Below are positions 23,146 through 33,193 of a stretch of DNA of 64,000 bases, one piece after another; position 1 is the first letter of the stretch, and every line of letters starts with the position of its first letter. A program made the position numbers and the translations under genes. The stretch lies in assembly GCF_904849725.1 (NCBI RefSeq), contig NC_058522.1:230677084-230741083 (forward strand), given 5' to 3'. Below the pieces are notes generated by a model that saw nothing but the letters and a program-made list of their open reading frames with translations, made no database searches and was not told the origin of the DNA. The stretch comes from Hordeum vulgare subsp. vulgare. Its lineage: Eukaryota; Streptophyta; Magnoliopsida; Poales; Poaceae.

Positions 23146-23949
23146 CCGATCATGTTTTTCTTTTTTGTTGTCTGCAATATTTTATCAGTCCAACAATTCC
23201 ACCTAGTGGGGGTGTAATGAACTTCGGCCGTGGGCCAATGCTTTTGAACGTATGGAGTCTGCATTATATTTGTAATGCCATGCGTGCTGTTTTATACCTT
23301 CATCTCTTGATTCCTGTTTGCCTTCTTTTTGTCGAACCCCTCTACTCCCCTAGCTTCCACCCCGCCAGCCCGACAGCCGGGAGCCGGTCTGTGGTTGGGT
23401 CGAGGTTTTTGACTTTGGGAATATAGGACTTAGATTTTTCTAAGCCATCAAGACTTAAATATTCAGACATTAACCAACAGAGTTCGGCTAGAATGAGATC
23501 GTAGAAGATCAAGCCAAGCCGAGCCGGCAACCTTTTTGTAGTCAAACTTTTCATGCATTCGGCCTTACCTGGCGTCGCCTCGCTAGCCGGACAGCCGGGA
23601 GCCGGTCTGTAGCTGTTACGAGGTGACCAGGGATCGCTCCGGCGTACACTATGTGTTTTTCTACAACATAAGGAAGTCGTTCGGGCCGCTAGCGAGACCC
23701 CAAGCTTATTAGAGCCGGCAAGGGACTCACAGAGTGAGAACTCTAGATATGAATCTAAAAAGAAGCATATGTGCATGATCTTTTCATTGCATTCATTAGA
23801 AATCCCTAAAGAGGGAGAAAGATACATATGTGCATGCTCTTTCCATGTTTGATACTTTCCTTCTAGCAATAGAACGGGCGAAGCAACGCCGCGTTCCATG
23901 GACGTTCTGTCTCCTGGCCGGAGTCATCCCTCTTGCGCTCCCTTGGCTT
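23146..23949 (+). other. 3' flank of antisense gene and spacer to integrase
   Basis: The antisense gene stops at 23143-23145. About 800 bp follow before the integrase stop on the other strand. T-rich stretches at 23150-23340 may hold the antisense polyadenylation site. A phrase AGCCGGGAGCCGGTCTGT occurs twice (near 23373 and 23591), suggesting a decayed direct repeat. No convincing coding sequence. Confidence 0.5.
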
Positions 23950-24890
23950 CTAGGCATCGATCAAGTAGTATGCGTTGTTGCGCAATGCCCTACTGATGAT
24001 GAAGGGTCCATCCCATGGGGATGAGAGCTTGTGTTGGCCGGTGGTGCGCTGGATTCTTCTGACCACCAAGTCTCCCTCTCTGAAATAGAGAGGCTTGATC
24101 TTCTTGCTGTGGTAGTACCTTAGCTTCTGTTGGTAGATTGCCGTCCAGCTCAAGGCTAAGTCCCTTACTTCCTCGAGGAGATCAACACCGTCTTCTCTTT
24201 CCTCCTTCGCCTCCTCTTCTATGTACAGGGTGACCCGAGGCGAGTCGAACTCGATATCCGTAGGGATGATAGCCTCGGACCCGTATACCAGAAAGAATGG
24301 GGTGAAGCTGGTTGACCGGTTGGGCGTGGTGCCGAGACTCCACAGTACAGCCGGCAACTCTTCGATCCAGCAGCCGGCTGACCTGACAAGTGGTGCCATC
24401 AGTCTTGGCTTGATGCCGGCCAGGATTAGGCCGTTGGCCCTCTCCTCCTGGCCATTGGACTGGGGATGTGCCACTGACGCCAAGTCGAGCCGGATGCCTA
24501 CCTTGGAACAGCAGAGCGCCAGAGCGCCCTTGGCCAAGTTAGTGTCGTTGTCGGTGATGATGTTGTGGGGGACGCCGTATCGGACAGAGATGTCCGTGAT
24601 GAACTTGACGGTCGTGGGGCCATCAAGCTTCTTGATGGACATAGACTCGATCCACTTGGTAAATTTGTCGATGGCCACCAAGAGGTGAGTCATGCCACCG
24701 CGAGCCGTCTTGAAAGGACCCACCATGTCCAGTCCCCAGACGGCGAAAGGCCATGACAAGGGGATGGTTTTGAGGGCCGAAGCCGGCATGTGGCTCTGCG
24801 CGCCAAAGCGTTGGCAGCCCTCACATTTGTTGACCATGTCCACGGCCTCCTCGAAGGCCGTGGGCTAGTAGAATCCGTGGCGGAATGCCT
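23950..24890 (-). pseudogene. Integrase, element B (Tat lineage)
   Basis: The frame from 24843 to 23950 contains the CC half of the zinc finger (KCEGCQRFGAQSH) and the catalytic core. D lies in WGLDMVGPFKTARGG, D in IITDNDTNL and E in SNGQEERAN. The C-terminus reads KPLYFREGDLVVRRI to GPFIISRALRNNAYYLIDA and carries no chromodomain. The histidine half of the finger (HQGEYMHHAAS) lies just upstream in a shifted frame with an in-frame stop (GFY then stop). VPHNIITDND keeps the catalytic aspartate. The copy is inactive because its 5' part is broken. Confidence 0.9.
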
Positions 24891-25786
24891 TGGACACAAG
24901 GGTTATAGAGGCGGCATGATGCATGTATTCCCCTTGGTGAATGTCTTTGAGGATCTCTTGTCCCTTTTCTGATTCGACGCAGCGCTAGAACACGCCAAAC
25001 CAGCTCGCGATTGATGATGGTGTAGGCTGCAGATCTGCGCTGGATCTGCCTCTCCTCCGCCTCCTCTTGAGGAAGTTCACCTCGGGGTTCGCCTCGATGC
25101 CACGAGCGGACATGAAGAACCCCAAGAGCTTGCCGCCTGGGACCCCAAAGACGCATTTCTACCCGATTGAGCCGGATCTTGTACTCGCGCAGGTTGGCGA
25201 ACGTCTCCCGCGGGTCGTTGAGGAGGCTCGAGTGCTGCTTGGTCTTGACGACAATGTCATCCACATAGACGTGGATGTTTCTGCCGATCTGTGGCATTAG
25301 GCACTGCTGCATGCAGCGTTGGAATGTCGCACCAGCGTTCTTCAGACCGAACGTCATGGTGGTGTAGAAGTAGGCCCCAAAGGGCGTGATGAAGGAGGTC
25401 TTCAGGCGATCTGCTGGATCCAGCTTGATTTGATGGTAGCCTGTATGAGCATCCAGAAATGTCAGCATTTCGTAGCCTGCAGTGGAGTCGATCACTTGAT
25501 CTATCCAAGGCAACGCAAAAGGGTATTTCGGACAGGCCTTATTCAGGCTTGTGTAGTCGATACACATTCGCCATGTGTTGTTTTTCTTCAGCACCAGGAC
25601 GGGATTAGCTAACCAGTCCGGCTGGAAAACCTCCGTGATGAAGCCGGCTGCAAGGAGCCGGTTAATCTCTTCTCCGATGGTACGCCGCTTCCCCTCAGTG
25701 AAGCGGCACAAAGGTTGTTTTACCGGCTTTGCATCCGGTCGCACATGAAGTTTGTGCTCGGCGTACTTCCTCGGAACACCCGGCAT
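24891..25786 (-). pseudogene. Reverse transcriptase, element B, RNase H deleted
   Basis: RT motifs in order: KPVKQPLCRFTEGKRRTIGE, GFITEVFQPDWLANPVLVLK, CIDYTSLNKACPKYPFALPW, DAHTGYHQIKL, FGLKNAGATFQRCM, and the catalytic YVDDIVVK. After EMRLWGPRRQ near 25135 the frame shifts. Only traces of the RT tail (MSARGIEANP-like in another frame) are seen before the integrase finger near 24960-24900. The several hundred bases that should encode RNase H are missing. Upstream the frame is continuous with the protease region except for a stop at 25915. Deleted for RNase H, so this copy could not complete reverse transcription by itself. Confidence 0.88.
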
Positions 25787-25914
25787 GTCTTTGGGGGAAA
25801 TGCAAAGATGTCCCGATTCTCACGGAGGAATTCGACAAGCTCGCCTTCCTATTTGGGGCTGAGGCCAGCCCTGATGGTGACACATTGCTTGGGGTTTGCA
25901 GGGTCGAGTGGCAC

Positions 25915-26491
25915 CTACTTGGTTTCTTTAGCCGGCTTGAAGGAGCCTTCGCCGGCCGACTGGGATGGAGGAGAAGGGATTGCCGGCTGCTCGGTAGCCT
26001 GAGCCACGAGCCGGTCAATCTGTCTCCCCTCCTCAGCAATGACCAGGGCGTCGGCCAGGCGGCTGTTGTCATGTGCACACTGGAGCGACTTCTTGTAGTC
26101 GCCAGCAATGCTGATGATGCCCTTTGGACCCGGCATCTTCATCTTCAGGTAGGCGTAGTGGGGGATAGCCGTGAACTTGCCCAGAGCCGGTCTTCCTAGC
26201 AGCGCGTGATAGGGGCTGCTGAGGTCCACTACCTCGAACCATATGGACTCGCTGCGGAAGTGAGCCTTGTCGCCGAAGAGGACGTCCAGCTGGATTTTGC
26301 CGATAGTGGAAGACAGTGCTGGTCGGCAGGACGTCCGTCTCCTTGAGGCCGAGCTTGAGGAGAATGCCGAGGTAGAGGATATTGATGCTGCTGCTGCCGT
26401 CGACCAACACTCGGGAGAAGCGGCAGGTGAGCCTCTCGGAGGCGAAGGTGGGGTGGAGGACGAGCGCATATGAACCCGGGTTGGGCATCAC
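25915..26491 (-). pseudogene. Protease region, element B
   Basis: Two overlapping frames. The N-terminal one (from 26491) holds ASERLTCRFSRVLVDGSSSI, where the active site DGSSSINILY stands for the DGGSS/DTGAS of related proteases. The C-terminal one (26330-25915) holds IWFEVVDLSSPYHALLGRPA and AIPHYAYLKMKMPGPKGIIS, typical of Tat-lineage proteases. The frame changes near 26330. The linker to RT (FLRENRDIFAFPPKDMPG) follows in the next stretch. Confidence 0.85.
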
Positions 26492-26719
26492 CGCAGGATG
26501 GTCAACCCGACTTCATGTGATGGTCTTTTCAGACCAATGCATGTATAGGGGAAACGAGGGGGAAGTGGCATTCACCTCACGCCGTCGCTGGCCCAGGCTA
26601 TGCTTGTCGTCGCCTTCACTGGTGAAGACGACAAACGCTCCGTCTTGATGGGGGTAGTCGTCATGGAGGCGGCCGTCATCGTGAGGCGGCGGCGGTGGAG
26701 CCGGAGCTTGAGGCGCAAC
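26492..26719 (-). other. Gag-protease linker, element B
   Basis: Between the gag stop at 26720 and the protease frame. It keeps the base composition of the coding region but has frameshifts. It encodes low-complexity proline/arginine-rich stretches and shows no defined domain. Confidence 0.5.
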
Positions 26720-28916
26720 CTATGCACCCGGGGCAGCCGGCAAACCCTCCCTATGCGACAACCGTCGTGCAAAGCTGCATTGTCGAAGGGTGTGGGTAGA
26801 AGGCTGTGCCCGAGAATGAATTTTGAAGGGTGCGTCAAGCATCTGCTCGAAAGTCTGCCTGGGCAAGCAGTTGTTCTTGTTGGGCCGCTTTCGTTGGGAG
26901 CCGGCTTGAGAAGCCAACGCCTCACCCTCCACATTGACTACCAACTTGTTGTTGGAGCACGAATCTAGATGATCCGCCTTGCGCTTGTTGTTGTTCTGGC
27001 CGCCTCGATTATCTCCAGCCGTCTTAGGAGTGGCTGGCGTGGGGACAACCTTGTCCGAGGCAGTCACCTTGACCCGCATCGCGGAGTTGGCCGTGGCGTA
27101 CTTGTCCGCCTTGGCCATGAGCACCGCCAGAGAGGTGGGCTCGCAGCACATGAGCTTGTGCTTGAGGAGAGTGCCATCTCGGCAACCGTCGATGAAGTAC
27201 TCGATGGCGTGTACCTCATGCACTCCCTCGCAGGAGTTGCGAAGTTCTGTCCAACGAGTGAGATAGTCACGAAGGGGTTTGTCGGGGCTCTGGACGCAGA
27301 AGGCCAGCTCGCGAGGCCGGCCAGGGCGCTTGTAGGTTCCAGTGAAGTTGTGGATGAACGCCTCCTCGAAGTCCACCGATGAGTTGACGCTGCCGGCTGG
27401 AAGGTTGTTAAGCCAAGTCCGAGCCGAGCCGGCCAACATGAGTGGCACGTAGTGGACTGCTACGCGTTTGTTGCCCCTCGCAATGCCAACGGCGATGGTG
27501 TAGTCGATCAGCCAGTCCTCTGGCTTGGCGTTGCCGTTGTACTTGGGAGTATCCCGAGGCAAGGTGAAGCCTGGGTGAAATGGCTCCCCTCGGATCCGGG
27601 GGCCGAAGCAGGCCGGACCAATGGGGTCGTCTTCCTCCAGAAGAGCTGACTGGGCAACGGCGTTGAGACGCCTGCGGGCATCCTGATCGCCCGGGGGAAC
27701 GCGAGCGCCGATCCGAGCCGCGATCGAAAGGGCACCTTGCGAACCGGTGGCATGGGTCCTCCCCTGATGAGGAACCTCATACACCAAGTCGCTCTCGTCA
27801 TCTCCACCACGCCGCCTCGAAGTATGCTCGGTGTGGCGCTGGGAGCGCCTGTCGTGGCTTCCCTCGCCCTTCCGGCCAGAAGTGTGATGCGAGGAAGATC
27901 CCTCAGCGTGCTAATGACCGCTTGGGTAGCGGCGTGCTCCGGGTTGGGTCCCGGAGACTCTGATTGGGCTTGACCGGGGTCAAGCCGTGTCTGCTGCTTG
28001 TTGGCAGCGTCAAGGAGATCCTTGACCCGCTTCTCCTGGAAGGCACGCTCCTCGCCCTCCAAACTCGGATTTCTGCCATGGTCGCCTGGGCCGCCCGCAA
28101 GTTGGCTGCAAGAGTCTCGTAGATGGGTTGCTTCCCGCTTAGAATCTCGGCGATGACCCGGCCGCGGCCGCGGACCGAGCCAAGCCGGCTAGGGGCCTCG
28201 GTAAACGGAGTGAGGCCGTATACGGAGTAATATTCGCGTTGCCTGGCCTCCATCTGGCGTTTCGCCGAGGCGATGGTGATGCCCTCCTCCAAGATCTACC
28301 TACGAGCCTCCTCTAGCGAAGCTCGCGCGTCGCTAGGGTTTGTGGAGGTGGCGATGGGCGTCTTCTGGCTGGTAAGCACAGCCTGAAGAGTGTCAGCGAT
28401 GACAGCAGCAGGAACAGCAGGGTCTGCTGACGCTTTGCCCTGAGTCGTGCTGGTGCCGGTGCTGATGACCATCACCTCCACAACGTTGGAGACGGTGGCA
28501 ACATGGTATGGGGTGAAGAAACCCACAGACGGTGGAGGGTCGTCAAAGACGAGTACGTTGCTGGGGTTTACGTCGTGCGTAGGCGTCTTAGCGATAGATA
28601 GCTTACTGAAGCTGGCGCATAACGCCTCGACATCGAAGTCCTCGCCAAAGTAGCGAGGACCATCGTTGAGGCGCGGGTCGCTAAAGAGAACGCTGAGGTT
28701 CTCCATAGTAGCGACGACGACACTGGGAGGCGCCTCGTCATCGGACTCCTCATCCAAATCCGCATGGCGGACAGGGACGTCGATCATCATCGGTGTTACC
28801 TCATCGAAGGCGGGCTCCACGGGCATGCAGATCGGTCCGGATGCGATGCATCCGGTGGTGTAGGTGCGGGGCCCCGCCGAGCACGTAAAACGAGCCGATG
28901 CCGTGAATGGCCCCAT
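26720..28916 (-). pseudogene. Gag, element B (Tat lineage)
   Basis: Four fragments form one polyprotein. 28916-28296 is acidic, with MMIDVPVRHADLDEESDDEA, and ends at a TAG (28296-28298). The same frame goes on to about 28090 (EEGITIASAKRQMEARQREY). A shift leads to 28062-27800 (EERAFQEKRVKDLLDAANKQ). Another shift leads to 27787-26720, the gag core, with NGNAKPEDWLIDYTIAVGIA, AHYVPLMLAGSARTWLNNLP-like text and FEEAFIHNFTGTYKRPGRP. The first ATG lies inside the primer-binding site, where a G-to-A change seems to have made it by chance. The true start may be at a later Met such as MPVEPAFDE. Three or more lesions, inactive. Confidence 0.85.
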
Positions 28917-28927
28917 GGTGGGCGCCA
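28910..28927 (-). promoter_or_regulatory. Primer-binding site of element B (tRNA-Lys type)
   Basis: Two bases after the 5' LTR the minus strand reads TGGCGCCCACCATGGGGC. This is complementary to the 3' end of plant tRNA-Lys (ending CCCCACGGTGGGCGCCA, from memory) with one mismatch. Confidence 0.75.
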
Positions 28928-28929
28928 AA

Positions 28930-29893
28930 TGTCGATGAATACTCACAACATAAGCCATGGGTAGGCTAAAGAAGCTAGGAACCGAAGTGGCAACGGAGGG
29001 CGCTGGGGGCAAGGTTGGTACAAGCATGGGATGCAACATGTACCCAGGTTCAGGGCTCTCCGTAGAGATAATACCACTAGTCATGCCACAGTGTATGATA
29101 TGTATGGATGGGATAACAAGGTTGCTCCTCCAGCTGTGTGGTGGAGAAGGAAGAAGGAACAGCTGGCTCGTCTCTGCATCTCCTTTGTGGTTGGTGTGTG
29201 TGTCTGTGTGATCAGTTGACCCACCCTCTGCATGGCGGGGGGCCGGGGGGTTTTATAGACGAACCCACCGGCTGCGAGGTCCCGTCTGGCCGTGGGACCC
29301 ATTGGCTAGCCAATGAGGCTCTCGCGTAAGGTTGACGCAGGACACGTATGGTACGTTCGGCGTCGTCTAGCGAGATTCATCATGGGCAGACGGTACGGCC
29401 ACCTGCACTGTTCCCACGCCGAGTGTAGTAATGGAGTGGGAGTTTGATGGCCGACACTTTGGTGCGTGATGGATCAGAGCCGGGGGAGGTCAGCGGCGTG
29501 GCCGCCGACGTTGGTACCCGCCGTACACTCCGATCCAGTACCTTTGCTGATGCGTAGGCACCTTTAATCGTAGGGTCTCATCATGACCTACGATCTGATA
29601 TGACTTGAGATCCCCGGCCGGCTAGCCTCCTTGACTAGATCGCTTGGGCTCGGCCGCCTCAACCCTAGCTAGTTGGTTCGGCCTAGGCGGCCAGGAAGAG
29701 GTAGCCATCTTGTTTCTAGCCGGCAGGTGTTGCCTGGCCGGCCAAAGAGTTGGTCGTCAAGTCCCCTAGCCGTTAGGTGTCGCCTAGCCGGACACAAGAC
29801 TTGGGCCTTGTAGAATTGTTCATGGTCATCCCTTTTGGGCCGGAGATAAAGGAGCAGGCTCGTTGAGCCTACCCCGGGGTTATCCCCCCGACA
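28930..29893 (-). repeat. 5' LTR of element B
   Basis: 964 bp with perfect ends TGTCG...CGACA. It pairs with 1191-2238 and lacks the 97 bp near 1525-1620. It keeps the TATA box at 29251-29257. Confidence 0.93.
29251..29257 (-). promoter_or_regulatory. TATA box, 5' LTR of element B
   Basis: The minus strand reads TATAAAA, followed by a C-rich stretch. The matching site in the 3' LTR is mutated. It is the most likely promoter of B's gag-pol transcript. Confidence 0.65.
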
Positions 29894-29898
29894 ATAAC
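29894..29898. repeat. Target-site duplication ATAAC, right side of element B
   Basis: Identical to 1186-1190, directly after the CGACA terminus of the right LTR. Confidence 0.93.
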
Positions 29899-29982
29899 TT
29901 CCCTAGAAATAAAATAAGATCACCTTATGAATATATTATGATATCTACTTATGGATTGCATACCAAAGATGACAATACCTAG
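29894..29982 (+). pseudogene. C-terminal tail of element A protease ORF
   Basis: Joining codon GMDN at 1190 to 29896 keeps the frame: FPRNKIRSPYEYIM and then STYGLHTKDDNT with a stop TAG at 29980-29982. This is the usual end of the gag-protease ORF in this type of element. After it comes the characteristic phrase TGCCTAGCTAGGGGCGTTAA at 29996, which I know from Triticeae gypsy elements. Confidence 0.85.
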
Positions 29983-31262
29983 ATTTATTGCATTATGCCT
30001 AGCTAGGGGCGTTAAACAATAGAGCTTGTTGAGCGGCAACCCAATTTTATTTGTTTTTATTTTGTTTTTTGCTTCTATTTTTTAGTGCTACACTTAATTC
30101 TGTAATAATTGTGTTTTCGTGTTTCAATTAGTGTTTAAGCCTAAGATGTTTGGGATGGTCTACGGTGTTTGCAAGTTGATTTTGCTGAAAACAGAAACTT
30201 TTGGTCTCAGTCCAGAAATTTCATAAATTCACTGGAACATCCTTTTGATCTGAAATTTTACACAAGATTGGTTTACAAATTTCCCTAATCGTCCTAATAT
30301 TTCAGAATTTGTGGAGTTACAGAAGTGTTCGAAGTAAACAGATTGCTACACACTATTTTGTTTTTGACAGATTCTGTTTTCTGTATATTGTTTGCTTATT
30401 TTGATCAATCTATGGGTTGTATCGGGGGTTATGAACCGTGGAGAAGTTTGAATATAGTAAATATTACATCAATATAAATAAAGAATGAGTACACAACAGT
30501 ACCTAAAGTGGTGATTTATTTTCCTTATACTAACGGATCTCATGAGTTTTTTGTTGAGTTTTGTGTTGTGAAGTTTTCAAGTTTTGGGTAAAGATTTGAT
30601 GGACTATGGAATAAGGAGTGGCAAGAGCATAATCTTGTGGATGCCCAAGTAACCCCAAGTCATATTCAAGGATACCAAAGAGCCTAATCTTGGGTATGCC
30701 CCGGAAAGCATCCCCTCTTTTGTCTTCAATCCATCGGTAATTTTAGTTGAGGCTATATTTTTATTCACCACTTGATATGTGTTTTGCTTGAAGCATCTTG
30801 TATGATATGAGTCTTTACTTTTTAGTTTGCCACAATCATCCTTGATGCACACATCTTTTGAGAGAGATACACGCTAAAACGTGACTTTATTAGAATACTC
30901 TTTGTGCATCACTTATTTCTTTTGAGCTAGGCAATGTTGCTCTAGTACTTCGCTTATATCTTTTAGAGGACGACGGTGTTGTGTTTTATAGAAATTATTA
31001 AACTCAGTAGCTCACTTATATTATTTTGAGAGTTCTTTAAACGACATGGTATTTGTTTTAGGTTATGAATTTAGTCCTTATATAATAGGCATCCAAGGGG
31101 GATACAATAAAAACTTTCATATTAAGTGCATTGAATATGATGAGAAGTTTGATTCCCTGCATATAGTTTTGAGATATGAAGATGGCAATATGAGAGTCAT
31201 GCTAGTAAGTAATTATGAATTAGAAAAAATACTTGTGTTAAGCTTGTGCTTCCCGTAGCATG
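29983..31262 (+). other. Non-coding internal region of element A (left of CACTA)
   Basis: T-rich sequence with no RT, RNase H or integrase. It contains TGGGTATGCCCCGG-like and AACCCAATTTTATTTG phrases typical of the post-protease part of non-autonomous Athila-type elements. Small ORFs (for example 31046-31258) are not recognisable. The CACTA transposon interrupts it at 31263. Confidence 0.7.
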
Positions 31263-31615
31263 CACTACTGGAAAAACATAATTTGCCGACAGCTTTAAGC
31301 TTTGCCGTTAGCAATTTCACGGGGCTGACGGCAAAGAGACTTTGCCCTCAGCCAAAATAGATGCTCACGGCATAGGAGGGGCTGACGGCAAAGAAAATCT
31401 ATGCCGTCCGCTTTATCTAAGCCGGTAGCCAGCTGACGGCAAAGGACAAAAAAGTTGTCGACATAGGAAGGCTGACGGCATAGGGGGCTAACCCGTTCGC
31501 CGCCTCGACTAGTGCTTAACGGGGGCCGTCTTTGCCGACAGCCAGTTGAGGGCAAAGACTAACGGCTGTCTTTGCCGACAGCTGGCTGAGGGCAAAGACT
31601 AACGCCTTATCCCCC
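31263..31615 (+). repeat. 5' TIR and subterminal repeats of CACTA
   Basis: The TIR core CACTACTGGAAA is followed by at least eight copies of a TTTGCCGACAGCY or GCTGACGGCAAAG unit in both orientations through 31605. These are binding sites for TNPA-type proteins in the family. Confidence 0.9.
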
Positions 31616-31830
31616 CGTGCCACGACCTCTTCTCTCTCTCTCACGTACCTCTCCCACCCTGCTCTCCCGACCCGCCCTGCGCTGCCCCGCGCACGCCCCG
31701 CTCCCGCCCTGCCATGCGCCGCCCCGCGGCCGCCCCGCCCTGCGCCGCCCCGCACTGCCCTGCACCACCCCGCGCCGCCCCGCCCCGCCGCCGCCCCGCG
31801 CCAGCCGTCGGTGGACTCGCCGGTGAGCTC
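31616..31830 (+). other. C-rich CpG-dense 5' region of CACTA
   Basis: A run of CGCCCCGC and GCCGCCCC units with many CpGs just inside the subterminal repeats. Overlapping ORFs are low complexity on both strands. It may be a promoter or untranslated exon of the transposase transcript. GTGAGC at 31823 followed by a T run could be a splice donor region. Weak evidence. Confidence 0.4.
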
Positions 31831-31928
31831 CTGCTCCCCCTTTTTTTTGTTTTTTTTAGTTTATTTTTTCTATGTTAGGGCCTCTTAGATCCTATGAAAC
31901 GTTTCAAATGGAAGCCTTAGTTATCATT

Positions 31929-32392
31929 AGTTAGTATTAGCTTTAGTTAGATTTTTAGTTAGATTTAGTTAGCAATACATGTTAGTACATGTAAGTATTA
32001 GTATTAGTTAGCATTAGTTAGTATTAGCTTTACTTAGATTTTTAGTTAGATTTAGTTAGCAATACATGTTAGTACATGTAAGTATTAGTATTAGTTAGCA
32101 TTAGTTAGTATTAGCTTTAGTTAGATTTTTAGTTAGATTTAGTTAGCAATACATGTTAGTACATGTAAGTATTAGTATTAGTTAGCATTAGTTAGTATTA
32201 GCTTTAGTTAGATTTTTAGTTAGATTTAGTTAGCAATACATGTTAGTACATGTAAGTATTAGTATTAGTTAGCATTAGTTAGTATTAGCTTTAGTTAGTA
32301 TTAGTTAGCATTAGTTAGTAGTAGTTAGCATTAGTTAGTATTAGTTAGCATTAGTTAGTATTACTTAGCATTAGTTAGTATTAGTTAGTAAG
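31929..32392 (+). repeat. 87-bp tandem repeat in CACTA, four copies plus degenerate tail
   Basis: The marker AGCAATACATGTTAGTACAT recurs at 31971, 32058, 32145 and 32232, an exact 87-bp period. The units are built from TTAGTTAG and ATTAGTATTAG blocks. They decay to a short TTAGTTAGCA/TTAGTTAGTA alternation through 32392. Copies are almost identical, so the expansion is recent. There are no unique spacers, so this is not a CRISPR array. Confidence 0.9.
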
Positions 32393-32727
32393 TGCAATAG
32401 AAAGAAAATAATAAGAAGAAAAGAAATAGAAGAAGAGAAGAGTAACAAAACTTGAATAATAAATTATTAATAATAGATGTTAGTATTAGTTAGCTTCATT
32501 ACCGCGAGTGTGTATTTGTGTTTATTGAGTGCATTTAAATGTGCAGTAGCTTCTCCACGAGGGATTGGTTTTCGACGACCTCCCCTGCATTCGAAAGTGA
32601 GCACATTTGTTAACTCCTCCTCCACCCCCTTTATTTTGCTCTGTTCCGGCCATCGTGCTGATGACACTATCGAGCTAGGTATTTTTAGTATTAAAATGCA
32701 AAGGTGTTGCGTAAACAATATGCGTCT

Positions 32728-32803
32728 CCCGTTCGAAAGGGTTCCTGTCATAAATATGCATGTATTTGCATATTTATAACGGTGATTCTTTCGAATTGTC
32801 CAA
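32728..32803. repeat. AT-rich inverted repeat (hairpin 1) in CACTA
   Basis: Arms TTCGAAAGGGTTCCTGTC plus ATAAATATGCA, and the reverse complement TTCGAAAGAATCACCGTT plus ATAAATATGCA, surround a short loop TGTATT. The inner 11 bp pair perfectly and the outer 18 with a few mismatches. Confidence 0.8.
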
Positions 32804-32819
32804 CGTTATCCATGGACAG

Positions 32820-33032
32820 CTCGGGTATGTGTAGATTGGGTCGTTTCTCACGCTTTGCTCCGGATCCCATGCGGAGTTTCGACAGCTCCTCCTTGTTGTT
32901 CTCCGAGGACACATCCTTTCGGTTAGTTGCCGAGACGTGTATCAGGAGAACAGCGGGGAGGTGCTGCCGAAATTTTGCGTTGGGTCGGGACCAGAGCAGT
33001 GGGAAATGACCCAATCTACACATACTCGGGTG
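32820..33032. repeat. Long imperfect inverted repeat (hairpin 2) in CACTA
   Basis: Two arms of about 95 bp, equal in length, around a loop of about 24 nt. The outer part pairs almost perfectly (GTATGTGTAGATTGGGTC against its complement near 33010-33027), as does CAGCTCCTCC...GTTCTCC near the loop. Both strands show open frames because the arms mirror each other. It lies about 160 bp upstream of the transposase start. Confidence 0.8.
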
Positions 33033-33193
33033 GGATTAGGACCCATCTTTACCTAGTAGCTAGTAGGTGTGCATGCCGTGCATCCCAATGTATTAACCAT
33101 GATTAAAAAATGGCCATAATTAATTTAACATACTTGATGAATTGATAATTTATATTGTTTTATATGTGGATACTATATAGCTAGCTTGCCAGA

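Larger units (their letters stand above)
1191..29893 (-). mobile_element. Element B: Tat-lineage Ty3/gypsy retrotransposon with antisense gene, nested
   Basis: A 28.7 kb unit bounded by two related LTRs (1191-2238 and 28930-29893) and flanked by ATAAC duplications. Its genes run on the minus strand: leader and gag at about 28916-26720, protease at 26491-25915, reverse transcriptase at 25786-25117 and integrase at 24890-23950. A separate spliced gene lies on the opposite strand at 19932-23145, between integrase and the 3' LTR, as known for Tat/Ogre-lineage elements. No chromodomain follows the integrase. About 17 kb of the length is element C inserted in the antisense gene. All coding parts carry stops, frameshifts or deletions, so the copy is inactive. 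Confidence 0.92.

Noticed and set aside
31929..32392. Regular 87-bp repeat as a possible CRISPR array
   Set aside because: Repeats are head-to-tail with no unique spacers, in plant transposon DNA.
32748..33023. Overlapping ORFs on both strands at hairpin 2
   Set aside because: The similarity of the two frames is explained by the inverted repeat; no start context or family.
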